Shown one piece after another: positions 28,675-36,623 of a stretch of DNA of 64,000 nucleotides. Origin of the DNA: Bradyrhizobium diazoefficiens (GTDB lineage: Bacteria > Pseudomonadota > Alphaproteobacteria > Rhizobiales > Xanthobacteraceae); contig NZ_JAFCJJ010000011.1 in the NCBI RefSeq assembly GCF_018131015.1, positions 1 to 64,000 of the forward strand. The letters are read 5' to 3'. The position numbers and the translations under genes were made by a program. Each line of letters opens with the position of its first letter. Position 1 is the first letter of the stretch. The notes beneath the pieces are model-generated. The model saw only the letters and a list, made by a program, of their open reading frames with translations, was not told the DNA's origin and did not search any database.

Positions 28675-31461
28675 ATGCCTCCCGCCATTCCGCTCGCGAC
28701 CTACCGGCTTCAGCTCACCGCGGATTTCGACTTCGACAAGGCCGCTGCCGTCGTGCCTTATCTCAAGTCGCTCGGGATCACCCATCTCTACGCCTCGCCG
28801 GTGATGAAGGCGCGCAAGGGCTCGACCCACGGCTACGACACCGTCGATCACGGCCAGTTCAATCCAGAGCTCGGCGGCGAGGCGGGCTTCGCACGCCTGA
28901 GCGACGTGCTGAAGGATCATGACCTCGGCCTCATCATCGACTTCGTGCCCAACCATGTCGGCGTGCATTTCGCCGACAATCCGTGGTGGCTCGACGTGCT
29001 GGAATGGGGCCAGGCCTCGCCGCACGCGGTCGCCTTCGACATCGACTGGGATCAACTGGCCTTCCGTGCCCGCGGCGGCGTACTGCTGCCGATCCTCGGT
29101 TCGTCCTACGGCGAGGCGCTGGAGCGCGGCGAGATCGAGCTGCGCTACGAGCCGCGCGAAGGCAGCTTTTCCGCCTGGTATTTCGAGCATCGCTTGCCGG
29201 TCGCGCCGGAGCGCTATGGCGAGATGCTGCGGATGATCGTGAAGGAGGCTGATGCCGCCGAGACGGAGGCAGGCAGGCGCCTGCTCGCGCTCGCCGCCCG
29301 CCACACCGGGCTACGCCGCCCCAATCGCAAGGAAGCCCCCGGCTTCAAGGCAGAGCTCAAGGAGATCGCAGGCGCCGCCGACATCATCGGTCACGGCCTT
29401 GCCGCTTATCGCGCTGGCCAGGACCGTCCTGCGCAGACGCTGGCGCTGCATCATCTGCTCGAGCGTCAGCATTACAAGCTCGGGCATTGGCGGCTTGCCT
29501 CCAGCGACATCAACTATCGGCGCTTCTTCGACGTCAACGGGCTCGCGGGCCTCCGCGTCGAGGATCCCACCACCTTCGCCGCCACGCACCGGCTGGTGAA
29601 GCAGCTCATCACCGAGGGCAAGCTGCAGGGCATCCGGCTCGATCACATCGACGGCCTGCGCGACCCCGCGCAATATTGCCAGCGGTTGCGCCGGCTGGTG
29701 CGCGATGCACAGGGCAATGCAAGGCCGTTCTACACCGTGATCGAAAAGATCCTCTGCGAGCACGAGCATTTACCAAGATTTGCCGGCGTGCAGGGCACCA
29801 CCGGCTATGAGTGGATGAACGCCATCACCCAGGTCCTGGTCGACAGCAAAGGGCTGGAGGCGCTGGACGAGACCTGGAGGCAGATCAGCAACCGCCCGCC
29901 GCGGCTTGCGCCTTATGTCAAGGAGGCCAAGCGGCGCGTGCTGGAGACGCTGCTGGCCAGCGAATTCACCGTGCTGACGCGGCTGCTCGCACGCATCGCC
30001 AACGGGCACTATTCGACCCGCGACTTCTCCGCCGACAGCCTGCGGCAGGCGTTCGAACTCTACGTGCTGCACTTCCCGGTCTATCGCACCTACCTGACGA
30101 ACAGCGGCCCGATCGCACTCGATCGCAAGCTGATCGACGACACCATCGCGCGTGCCCGCGCCGAATGGTTCGCCGCGGACGAGGGCATTTTCGACTTCCT
30201 GCGCGACGCCCTGACCATGGACCTGCTCAAGCCCGGACGTCCGCCGCACAGCGCCCCGCGCGTGCGCCGCTTCGCGCTGAAGGTGCAGCAGTTCACCGGC
30301 CCGATGATGGCGAAGTCGCTGGAGGACACCGCCTTCTATCAATTCCACCGGCTGCTCGCCCTGAACGAGGTCGGCGGCGATCCCGCAAGCCGCGGGCTCA
30401 CGGTCGCGGCCTTCCACGAGACGATGCGGACCCGCGCAAGGGAATGGCCGCACGGCATGACCGCGACCGCCACCCACGACACCAAGCGCGGCGAGGACGC
30501 CCGCGCGCGGATTGCAGCGCTCAGCGAGATCGCCGGCGAATGGACCAGCGCGGTATCGCGCTGGAAGGTGCTGAACGCACCGCATCTGGCGTTGCACGGC
30601 AATCTGCGCGCGCCCTCGGCGACCTTCGAGTACATGCTCTACCAGACCCTGCTCGGCGCCTGGCCGCTTGAGGGGCCGACAGACGCCGATTTCGTCGCGC
30701 GCATCCAGGCCTATGCGCTGAAGGCCGCGCGCGAGGGCAAGGAGGAGACGAGCTGGCTCAATCCGCACCAGGCCTATGAAAGCGGCTTGAGCAGCTTCAT
30801 CGAGAAGATCCTCGACCCCGCGCACTCGGCCGAGTTCCTGGAGACACTGCAAACCCTGGCCCGCCGCGTCGCGCTGCTCGGCGCATTGAACTCGCTGAGC
30901 CAGCTCACGCTGAAGGCGGCGCTGCCGGGCGTCCCCGACTTCTACCAGGGCACCGAATTCTGGGATTTGTCGCTGGTCGATCCCGACAACCGCCGCCCGG
31001 TGGATTTTTCCGCGCGCCACGCAACCCTCGGTTCAGTGGAAACGCCGGATTGGCCGGGCCTGATCGAGGCCTGGCCGGATGGCCGGCTCAAGCTGGCCTG
31101 GACGCGATACCTGCTGAGGCTGCGCAGCAAGCTCGCCGACGTGTTCGGCCAGGGCGATTACCAGCCGCTGCAGGTACGTGGCGCGCATGCCGACCAGTTC
31201 ATCGCCTTTGCCCGCCGCTACGGCCGCAACGCGGCGATCGTCGTGGCCGGGCGGCTGTTTGCGCCGTTCACGCAAGCAGGGCGGCAATGGCCTGCGGTGG
31301 AAGGCCTGGACGCCACCATCGACGTCACCGGCTATTCTGCAGCAGGTCTACCCGGCAACGAGCTACCGATCACGCAGGCCCTTCGCGATCTTCCCGTCGG
31401 GATCATCGAGGCCCGCATCGCAAGTGCGGCCAAACCGGCACGGCAGCGCGTCCGCGCCTGA
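28675..31461 (+). CDS. treY: Malto-oligosyltrehalose synthase
   Basis: A 928-residue GH13 enzyme that converts the reducing-end bond of maltodextrin to a trehalose linkage. Motifs are the N-terminal PLATYRLQL, then GIRLDHIDGLRDP (Asp nucleophile), VIEKILCEHE (Glu) and ATATHDTKRGED (Asp). I chose the ATG at 28675 (MPPAIPLATYR) because a perfect GGAGGT lies just upstream at 28665-28670. Longer in-frame starts lie inside treZ. It is the last gene of the plus-strand glucan operon, and its stop lies 3 bases from the stop of the convergent regulator gene. Confidence 0.96.
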   Translation: MPPAIPLATYRLQLTADFDFDKAAAVVPYLKSLGITHLYASPVMKARKGSTHGYDTVDHGQFNPELGGEAGFARLSDVLKDHDLGLIIDFVPNHVGVHFADNPWWLDVLEWGQASPHAVAFDIDWDQLAFRARGGVLLPILGSSYGEALERGEIELRYEPREGSFSAWYFEHRLPVAPERYGEMLRMIVKEADAAETEAGRRLLALAARHTGLRRPNRKEAPGFKAELKEIAGAADIIGHGLAAYRAGQDRPAQTLALHHLLERQHYKLGHWRLASSDINYRRFFDVNGLAGLRVEDPTTFAATHRLVKQLITEGKLQGIRLDHIDGLRDPAQYCQRLRRLVRDAQGNARPFYTVIEKILCEHEHLPRFAGVQGTTGYEWMNAITQVLVDSKGLEALDETWRQISNRPPRLAPYVKEAKRRVLETLLASEFTVLTRLLARIANGHYSTRDFSADSLRQAFELYVLHFPVYRTYLTNSGPIALDRKLIDDTIARARAEWFAADEGIFDFLRDALTMDLLKPGRPPHSAPRVRRFALKVQQFTGPMMAKSLEDTAFYQFHRLLALNEVGGDPASRGLTVAAFHETMRTRAREWPHGMTATATHDTKRGEDARARIAALSEIAGEWTSAVSRWKVLNAPHLALHGNLRAPSATFEYMLYQTLLGAWPLEGPTDADFVARIQAYALKAAREGKEETSWLNPHQAYESGLSSFIEKILDPAHSAEFLETLQTLARRVALLGALNSLSQLTLKAALPGVPDFYQGTEFWDLSLVDPDNRRPVDFSARHATLGSVETPDWPGLIEAWPDGRLKLAWTRYLLRLRSKLADVFGQGDYQPLQVRGAHADQFIAFARRYGRNAAIVVAGRLFAPFTQAGRQWPAVEGLDATIDVTGYSAAGLPGNELPITQALRDLPVGIIEARIASAAKPARQRVRA

Positions 31462-31464
31462 GAT

Positions 31465-31782
31465 CTACTTTCCGCCGCCCTTGGTCAGCAGCAATTGCCC
31501 GCGCTTGCGGATCGTCGCCTGCGCCATCTCGGCAAAGCGCTGCAACAGCCAGGGCAGCACCACCTGCACCTTGACGTGATCGTCGGCGACGTCGACCTGC
31601 CCGCTCGCGATCTGCCCAAGCGCGCGGATGCGAAAATTCATGCTGTCGCCGCTCCAGCGCTCCTCCTCAACTTGAATCACGGGGACGCTTGCGGCGGCAC
31701 GGCCGAGCCCCGTTTTGAGCCGGCGCACAGCCTCCTCGCGGCCGAGGCGGTGGGGAATGGAAACGACGAGTGGTGCGGACAT
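31465..31782 (-). CDS. Polyhydroxyalkanoic acid system family protein (PHA_gran_rgn)
   Basis: A 105-residue protein of the putative PHA granule regulator family. Features are the N-terminal VVSIPHRLGREEAVRRL, a central WSGDSMNFRIRALGQIASG and a C-terminal VVLPWLLQRFAEM. Members are small, cytoplasmic and associated by context with polyhydroxyalkanoate storage. The molecular role is not established. It is a single gene, convergent with treY with a 3-base gap and divergent from the 54-residue membrane protein gene. Confidence 0.85.
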   Translation of the reverse strand: MSAPLVVSIPHRLGREEAVRRLKTGLGRAAASVPVIQVEEERWSGDSMNFRIRALGQIASGQVDVADDHVKVQVVLPWLLQRFAEMAQATIRKRGQLLLTKGGGK

Positions 31783-31879
31783 GATCCCTGCCCCGTGGTG
31801 GTTGGGTTCTCACATAGTCATGCCGGCCGGGACCGCAAAGGTTCCATGCAAACTGGGCCGGGGGCCGCGTTTCAAAATC

Positions 31880-31904
31880 GGAACTTTCAAACCTGCGGCA
31901 AGTT
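31880..31904 (+). promoter_or_regulatory. GGAAC-N16-AGTT, partial EcfG promoter match
   Basis: GGAAC (31880-31884), 16 bases, then AGTT (31901-31904). The -35 is exact and the -10 has three of four bases of CGTT. It would start transcription about 55 bases before the 54-residue membrane protein gene, a type of small gene often in stress regulons. Confidence 0.3.
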
Positions 31905-31966
31905 GCCCCCCGCACAACGGGACAGGTGCAAACGACCCTTTCAACAAAGGGCTGGAGGAGATTCGC

Positions 31967-32131
31967 ATGTCTATCGGTACGATCATTCTGATCATTCTTG
32001 TCATCGCCCTGCTCGGCGGCTTCAGCGGCATCGGCGGCGGACCGTTCTACGGCACGGGCTACTATGGCGGCGGCGGCCTCGGACTCGTCATCGTCATCCT
32101 GCTGATATTGCTCCTGATGGGACGGATCTAG
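31967..32131 (+). CDS. Small Gly-rich membrane protein, DUF3309-like
   Basis: A 54-residue protein with two short hydrophobic segments (about residues 4-18, IILIILVIALLGG, and 37-52, LGLVIVILLILLLMGR). They flank a Gly/Tyr-rich linker (GGGPFYGTGYYGGGG). This is the layout of DUF3309-type proteins in rhizobia, whose function is unknown. A strong GGAGGAG at 31954-31960 fixes the ATG at 31967. It is followed by a palindromic repeat before the convergent ligD end. Confidence 0.8.
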   Translation: MSIGTIILIILVIALLGGFSGIGGGPFYGTGYYGGGGLGLVIVILLILLLMGRI

Positions 32132-32136
32132 CCGGG

Positions 32137-32233
32137 GACGTCATTCCGGGTCGCGCGCAAGCGCGAACCCGGAATCTCGCGCCACAAACTTCTGGATTCC
32201 GGGTCTGCGCCTTGCGCAGCCCGGAATGACGTC
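32137..32233. repeat. Nested palindromic repeat between DUF3309-like gene and ligD
   Basis: The outer arms GACGTCATTCCGGG (32137-32150) and its reverse complement (32220-32233) are perfect. Inside are two hairpins built on ATTCCGGGT/ACCCGGAAT (32143-32175) and ATTCCGGG/CCCGGAAT (32196-32227). This is the classic dispersed intergenic repeat form of Bradyrhizobium-like genomes, at a convergent junction. No T-tract is present. Confidence 0.8.
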
Positions 32234-32246
32234 TTGAGGGAAGCGT

Positions 32247-34925
32247 CTACCTCTTTTTCCCCGCAAGCTTCTTGATCGCGGCCTTGATCGACGCGGCCGC
32301 GTCGTCATAGCCCTCCCACGCCTTCGATCGTGCCAGCAGGCCCGGCACCGTCCGCACCGTGTAGCGCTTCGGGTCGAGATCGCCCTTCACCTGCGCCCAG
32401 GTGAGCGGCATCGACACGGTCGCGCCGTCGCGCGCGCGGGGCGACAGCGCAGCGACCGCGGTCGAAAGGCGGTCGTTGCGCAGATAGTCGAGGAAGATTT
32501 TTCCGTTGCGCAGTTTCTTGGACATATTGAGCAGATAGCGCTCGGGATCGTCATCGGCCATCCACTGGCAGACGCCTTGCGCAAACGCCTTGGCCTCCTT
32601 CCAGCTCACTCTGTCGCGCGCGCCGTGGAGCAGCGGCACCACGACATGCAGGCCCTTGCCGCCGGTGGTTTTGCAAAAACTGTCCATGCCGATGTCGGAA
32701 AGGCGCTGGCGCATCTCCTTGGCGGCGTTCACGACGTCGGCAAAGCTGACGTCGGGCGCCGGGTCGAGATCGAACACCAGCCGGCCCGGTGTGTCATAGG
32801 CATCGGGCGCGCAGTTCCAGGGATGCAGCTCGACGCCGCCGATCTGCGCGACCGCAGCCAGGCCCTCGACACGGTCGATCTGCAAGTACGGCTTGCGATC
32901 GCCGGAGACTTTTGCGAGCTCGAGCAGGTTCGACGTGCCCTGCATGGCGTGACGCTGGAAGAACTTTTCACCGCCGATGCCATCGGGCGCGCGCAGGATC
33001 GAGCATGGCCGCCCCTTCAGGTGCTCGATCATCCAGGCGCCGACCGCCTCGAAATAACGCGCGAGATCGAGCTTGGTGACGCCCTCGCCGTCGCCGCCGT
33101 CCGGCCACAGCTCCTTGTCGGGCTTGGAGATGACGACGCCCATCACCTCGGCCGTGCCGGTGTCCTTCGATTTTTTGGCCGCCTTCGGCGCGGCGCGCTT
33201 CCTGGCCGAGGGTCTTGCCAGCTCGGTGTCCGCCGGGGCCTCCGCCTCGACTTCTTCTGCCGGCTTGTCCTGCCGCAGGCCCTTGAAGGCGGCCTGGCGG
33301 ATATTGCCGTCGGCGGTGAAGCCGGCGAATTCGATCTCGGCGACCAGCTCCGGCTTCAGCCAGCGCACATCCCGCGTCTTCTTCGGCGCGTTCTTGCCGC
33401 CGAACGGGCTTTCCTTGGCCTCCATGGCCTTCAGCGACGGCATGATGCGCTTGACCGTGTCGGCGCCGAAGCCGGTGCCGACCATGCCGACGAAGGCGAG
33501 ATGACCGCCGCGATGCACGCCCGCCATCAGCGAGCGGAACTTGCCGTCCGTGGTCTTGTAGCCGCCGATCACGACCTCATGCCCGGCGCGGCACTTTGCC
33601 TTGGTCCAGCTTTCGGTCCGCCCGGAGCGATAGGGCGCGTCGAGCTTCTTCGACACCACGCCCTCGAGCTCGAGCTTGCAGGCCGATTGCAGCACCGCGT
33701 CGCCCCCGCTCTCGAAATGCTCGACATAGCGGATCTGGTTCGACTTGCGCCGATGCGCTTCCAGCATCTGCTTCAGCCGCGCCTTGCGTTCGCCGAGCGG
33801 CAGACGGCGATAGTCGAGGCCCTCGGCGAACAGGAGATCGAAGGCGAAGAAGATCAGGTCGGAGGTCTTGCCGTCCGACAGCGCGGCCTGGAGCGAGGAA
33901 AAATTCGGCGCGCCGTTGTGGTCGAGCGCGACGATCTCGCCGTCGATCATGGCGTCCGGCAACGCGGTTGCCTCCTTTGCGATCGATCCGAACTTGTCGG
34001 TCCAGTCGAGGCCCTTGCGGGTCAGCAGCCTCGCCTCGCCGCCCTCGACGCGGAGCTGCACGCGGTAGCCATCGAACTTGATCTCGTGACACCAGCCGTC
34101 GGCGGCCGGCGGGCGCTCGACCGAGGTGCAGAGCTGCGGCGCGACGAAGTCCGGCATCTCCGAGATCTTCCGGGCGTTGGTGGCGGTCGTGGCTTTCTTC
34201 TTCGAGGCCTTGCCAGCCTTCAATGCCGCGCGCGGCGCCGGCTTGACCGTGCGCCCCCTGGTCTCCTCGGCGCGATTGGACTGCCAGACCGCGTCGGGCT
34301 TGGTCGTGGCACCTTTGGCGCCCTTCGCCAGCATGAACGGCTTCGGCGCCCGGCCCTTGCCATCGGCGATCTCTGTCATCGCGCGGCCCGAGGCGACCGA
34401 CTTGTCCTCGCCGAGAATGTCCTCGCTCTCGCTGGCATATTCGTCACGGTGCTTGATCAGGAGCCAGTTGGTGCGCTTGCCGCCGTTGCGGTCGTTGCGC
34501 ATCCGCACCAGCACCCAGCTTCCATGCAGCTTCTCGCCGTGGAGGGTGAACTTGAGATCACCCTTCTTGAAGCCCGCTTCGGGATCCTCCGATTCCCAGG
34601 TGCCGCGGTCCCACAGCATCACCGTGCCGCCGCCATACTGCCCTTCCGGAATCGTGCCTTCGAAATCGCCATAGTCGAGCGGATGGTCCTCGACCTCGAC
34701 CGCCAGGCGCTTGTCGTGCGGATCGAGCGAAGGCCCCTTCGTTACCGCCCATGACTTGAAGACCCCGTCGAATTCGAGGCGGAAGTCATAATGCAGCCGG
34801 GTCGCATCGTGCTTCTGGATCACGAAGCGGCGCTGCCGCGACGGCACAACGGCGGTCTCGCCGGACGGCTCCGGCGTTTTCTCGAAATCCCGTTTCTGAC
34901 GATATGTAGAGAGTTTTCGCAGCAC
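32247..34925 (-). CDS. ligD: ATP-dependent DNA ligase D (NHEJ)
   Basis: An 892-residue multifunctional NHEJ protein with order phosphoesterase - ligase - polymerase. The phosphoesterase domain is at about 33-160 ([18 protein letters not shown]). A Lys/Ala-rich linker leads to the ligase, with adenylated lysine K283 in [10 protein letters not shown] second basic linker ([17 protein letters not shown]) precedes the primase-polymerase domain with the metal pair in [12 protein letters not shown] propose the GTG at 34925 ([14 protein letters not shown]), which matches the family N-terminus. An alternative upstream GTG/ATG would overlap the ku promoter region. It is divergent from ku. Confidence 0.93.
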   Translation of the reverse strand: MLRKLSTYRQKRDFEKTPEPSGETAVVPSRQRRFVIQKHDATRLHYDFRLEFDGVFKSWAVTKGPSLDPHDKRLAVEVEDHPLDYGDFEGTIPEGQYGGGTVMLWDRGTWESEDPEAGFKKGDLKFTLHGEKLHGSWVLVRMRNDRNGGKRTNWLLIKHRDEYASESEDILGEDKSVASGRAMTEIADGKGRAPKPFMLAKGAKGATTKPDAVWQSNRAEETRGRTVKPAPRAALKAGKASKKKATTATNARKISEMPDFVAPQLCTSVERPPAADGWCHEIKFDGYRVQLRVEGGEARLLTRKGLDWTDKFGSIAKEATALPDAMIDGEIVALDHNGAPNFSSLQAALSDGKTSDLIFFAFDLLFAEGLDYRRLPLGERKARLKQMLEAHRRKSNQIRYVEHFESGGDAVLQSACKLELEGVVSKKLDAPYRSGRTESWTKAKCRAGHEVVIGGYKTTDGKFRSLMAGVHRGGHLAFVGMVGTGFGADTVKRIMPSLKAMEAKESPFGGKNAPKKTRDVRWLKPELVAEIEFAGFTADGNIRQAAFKGLRQDKPAEEVEAEAPADTELARPSARKRAAPKAAKKSKDTGTAEVMGVVISKPDKELWPDGGDGEGVTKLDLARYFEAVGAWMIEHLKGRPCSILRAPDGIGGEKFFQRHAMQGTSNLLELAKVSGDRKPYLQIDRVEGLAAVAQIGGVELHPWNCAPDAYDTPGRLVFDLDPAPDVSFADVVNAAKEMRQRLSDIGMDSFCKTTGGKGLHVVVPLLHGARDRVSWKEAKAFAQGVCQWMADDDPERYLLNMSKKLRNGKIFLDYLRNDRLSTAVAALSPRARDGATVSMPLTWAQVKGDLDPKRYTVRTVPGLLARSKAWEGYDDAAASIKAAIKKLAGKKR

Positions 34926-34982
34926 AGACGGTCCCGCATTTTCTAATCGCGTCAAAAGCCTATCACGGCAAAAGTCGCTGTC

Positions 34983-35007
34983 GGAACCAAAACCCGGCGG
35001 GATGGTT
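34983..35007 (+). promoter_or_regulatory. GGAAC-N16-GGTT element facing ku
   Basis: GGAAC (34983-34987), 16 bases, GGTT (35004-35007) on the plus strand. It would start ku transcription about 30 bases before its ATG. The -35 equals the EcfG consensus and the -10 differs at the first base (CGTT). It overlaps an identical element on the other strand. Confidence 0.42.
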
Positions 35008-35015
35008 GGGGTTCC
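34991..35015 (-). promoter_or_regulatory. GGAAC-N16-GGTT element facing ligD
   Basis: On the minus strand GGAAC (35015-35011), 16 bases, GGTT (34994-34991). It mirrors the plus-strand element, so the stretch 34983-35015 is an imperfect palindrome holding two interleaved promoters. The leader to the ligD GTG would be about 60 bases. Confidence 0.42.
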
Positions 35016-35044
35016 AAAACGCCTTGAAATCACTGGAGAATGGA

Positions 35045-35929
35045 ATGGCTCCGCGCGCTTACTGGAAGGGAACGTTGAAGCTGTCGCTGGTGAGTTGCCC
35101 GGTCGTGCTTTATCCGGCCACGACCGCGGCCGAGAAGACGCGGTTTCACATGATCAACCGTGAGACCGGCAACCGGCTCAGGCAGCAGATGGTCGATTCC
35201 GAGACCGGCGACGTCGTCGAAAGCGACCAGAAGGGGCGCGGCTACGAGCTGCGGAAGGGCAAATATGTCGAGATCGAGCCGGAAGAGCTCGAGGCGGTCC
35301 AGATCGAAAGCAACCACACCATCGACATCGAGAGTTTCGTGCCGAGCGAGGAAATCGACCAGCGCTATCTCAACCATCCCTACTACATCGCGCCCGACGG
35401 CAAGGCCGCGACCGACGCCTTTGCCGTGATCCGCGACGCCATGAAGGACAGGGATCGCGTGGCGCTGGCAAAAATCGTGCTTACCAACCGCGAGCACATC
35501 ATCGCGATCGAGCCGCTCGGCAAGGGCCTGCTCGGCACCACGCTGCGCTTCCCCTACGAGCTGCGCGACGAGGACGAATTCTTCGGCGACATCAAGAGCC
35601 CGAAGGTCACCAAGGACATGGTCGAGCTCGCCGGCCATATCCTGCACACCAAGGCGGCGCATTTCGATCCCTCGAAGTTCAGGGACGAGTACGAGACCGC
35701 GCTGAAGGCGCTGGTGAAGCGCAAGGCCAGCGGCAAGAAGATCGAGCTGCCGGAACCCGAGGAGCGGCCGAGCAACGTCGTCAGCCTGATGGACGCGCTG
35801 AAGCAGAGCCTGAAGGGGCGCGGCGGCAGGAAGACGGCGGCGAAATCTCACGCCCGCCGGCCGACCGGGCGGCAGCGCGCCGCGCGGAAAACGCAGCGGT
35901 CCACGGCGCGGCAGCGGAAGGCGGGGTAG
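35045..35929 (+). CDS. ku: Non-homologous end joining protein Ku
   Basis: A 294-residue bacterial Ku, which binds DNA ends as a homodimer and recruits LigD. Family segments are [20 protein letters not shown] at the start and [17 protein letters not shown] near the middle. The C-terminal tail from about residue 265 is very basic (Arg/Lys/Ala), as in many alphaproteobacterial Ku proteins, and could bind DNA. I chose the ATG at 35045, preceded by GGAG, over an upstream in-frame start at 35006 that lies on the promoter palindrome. Its stop lies 4 bases from the end of the convergent kdpE. Confidence 0.95.
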   Translation: MAPRAYWKGTLKLSLVSCPVVLYPATTAAEKTRFHMINRETGNRLRQQMVDSETGDVVESDQKGRGYELRKGKYVEIEPEELEAVQIESNHTIDIESFVPSEEIDQRYLNHPYYIAPDGKAATDAFAVIRDAMKDRDRVALAKIVLTNREHIIAIEPLGKGLLGTTLRFPYELRDEDEFFGDIKSPKVTKDMVELAGHILHTKAAHFDPSKFRDEYETALKALVKRKASGKKIELPEPEERPSNVVSLMDALKQSLKGRGGRKTAAKSHARRPTGRQRAARKTQRSTARQRKAG

Positions 35930-35933
35930 CCTC

Positions 35934-36623
35934 TCATTCCCCCGCCTTCAGCCGGTACCCGATCCCAGTCTCGGTCAGCACGAATTGCGGCCGCTCCGGG
36001 TCGGCCTCGATCTTCTGGCGAAGCTGGCGCACATAGACGCGCAGATATTGCGCATCCGTCAGCTCGTCCCAGAGCTCTCGCAGCAGGAATCTGTGGGTCA
36101 GCACCTTGCCGGCGTGCTGCACCAGCACGCGCAGGAGGTCGTACTCCTTCGGCGACAGCTTGACCTCGCGCTCGCCGACCTTGACGATGCGGCGCACGAG
36201 ATCGACCGAAAGATCGCCGCTGCGAAACACCGGGCGTTCGCCCTGGACCTGGAGCTGGTGCCGCAAGGCCGCGCGCAGGCGCGCCAGCAGCTCGTCCATG
36301 CCGAACGGTTTTGTCAGATAGTCGTCGGCGCCGAGGTCGAGCGCCTGCACCTTGCCGGCCTCGTCGCCCCGGCTCGACAGCACCACGATCGGCACGCTCT
36401 CGTTGCGGGCACGGATGGTGCGGAGCAGCTCATGGCCTCCGATGTCGGGCAGGCCGAGATCGAGGATGATCAGCGCGGGCTGCTCGGCAAGCTTGTCCAG
36501 CGCGGTCTTGCCATTCGAAGCCTCGAGAATGTCATAGCCCTGCGTGGTCAGGCCCATCCGCAGCAATTTGCGGATCGGAGGCTCGTCGTCAATGACCAGG
36601 ACCTTGATCGGGGCGGCGCTCAT
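35934..36623 (-). CDS. kdpE: KDP operon response regulator KdpE
   Basis: A 229-residue OmpR-type regulator. The receiver domain (about 6-118) has acidic residues in VIDDEPP, the phosphorylated Asp in LILDLGLPD and the conserved Lys in LTKPFG. The C-terminal winged helix (about 130-225) carries LSPKEYDLLRVLVQHAGKVLTHRFLLRELW. Phosphorylated by KdpD, it activates kdpFABC at low potassium or high osmolarity. It is translationally coupled to kdpD by a 4-base overlap and is the last gene of the operon. Confidence 0.95.
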   Translation of the reverse strand: MSAAPIKVLVIDDEPPIRKLLRMGLTTQGYDILEASNGKTALDKLAEQPALIILDLGLPDIGGHELLRTIRARNESVPIVVLSSRGDEAGKVQALDLGADDYLTKPFGMDELLARLRAALRHQLQVQGERPVFRSGDLSVDLVRRIVKVGEREVKLSPKEYDLLRVLVQHAGKVLTHRFLLRELWDELTDAQYLRVYVRQLRQKIEADPERPQFVLTETGIGYRLKAGE

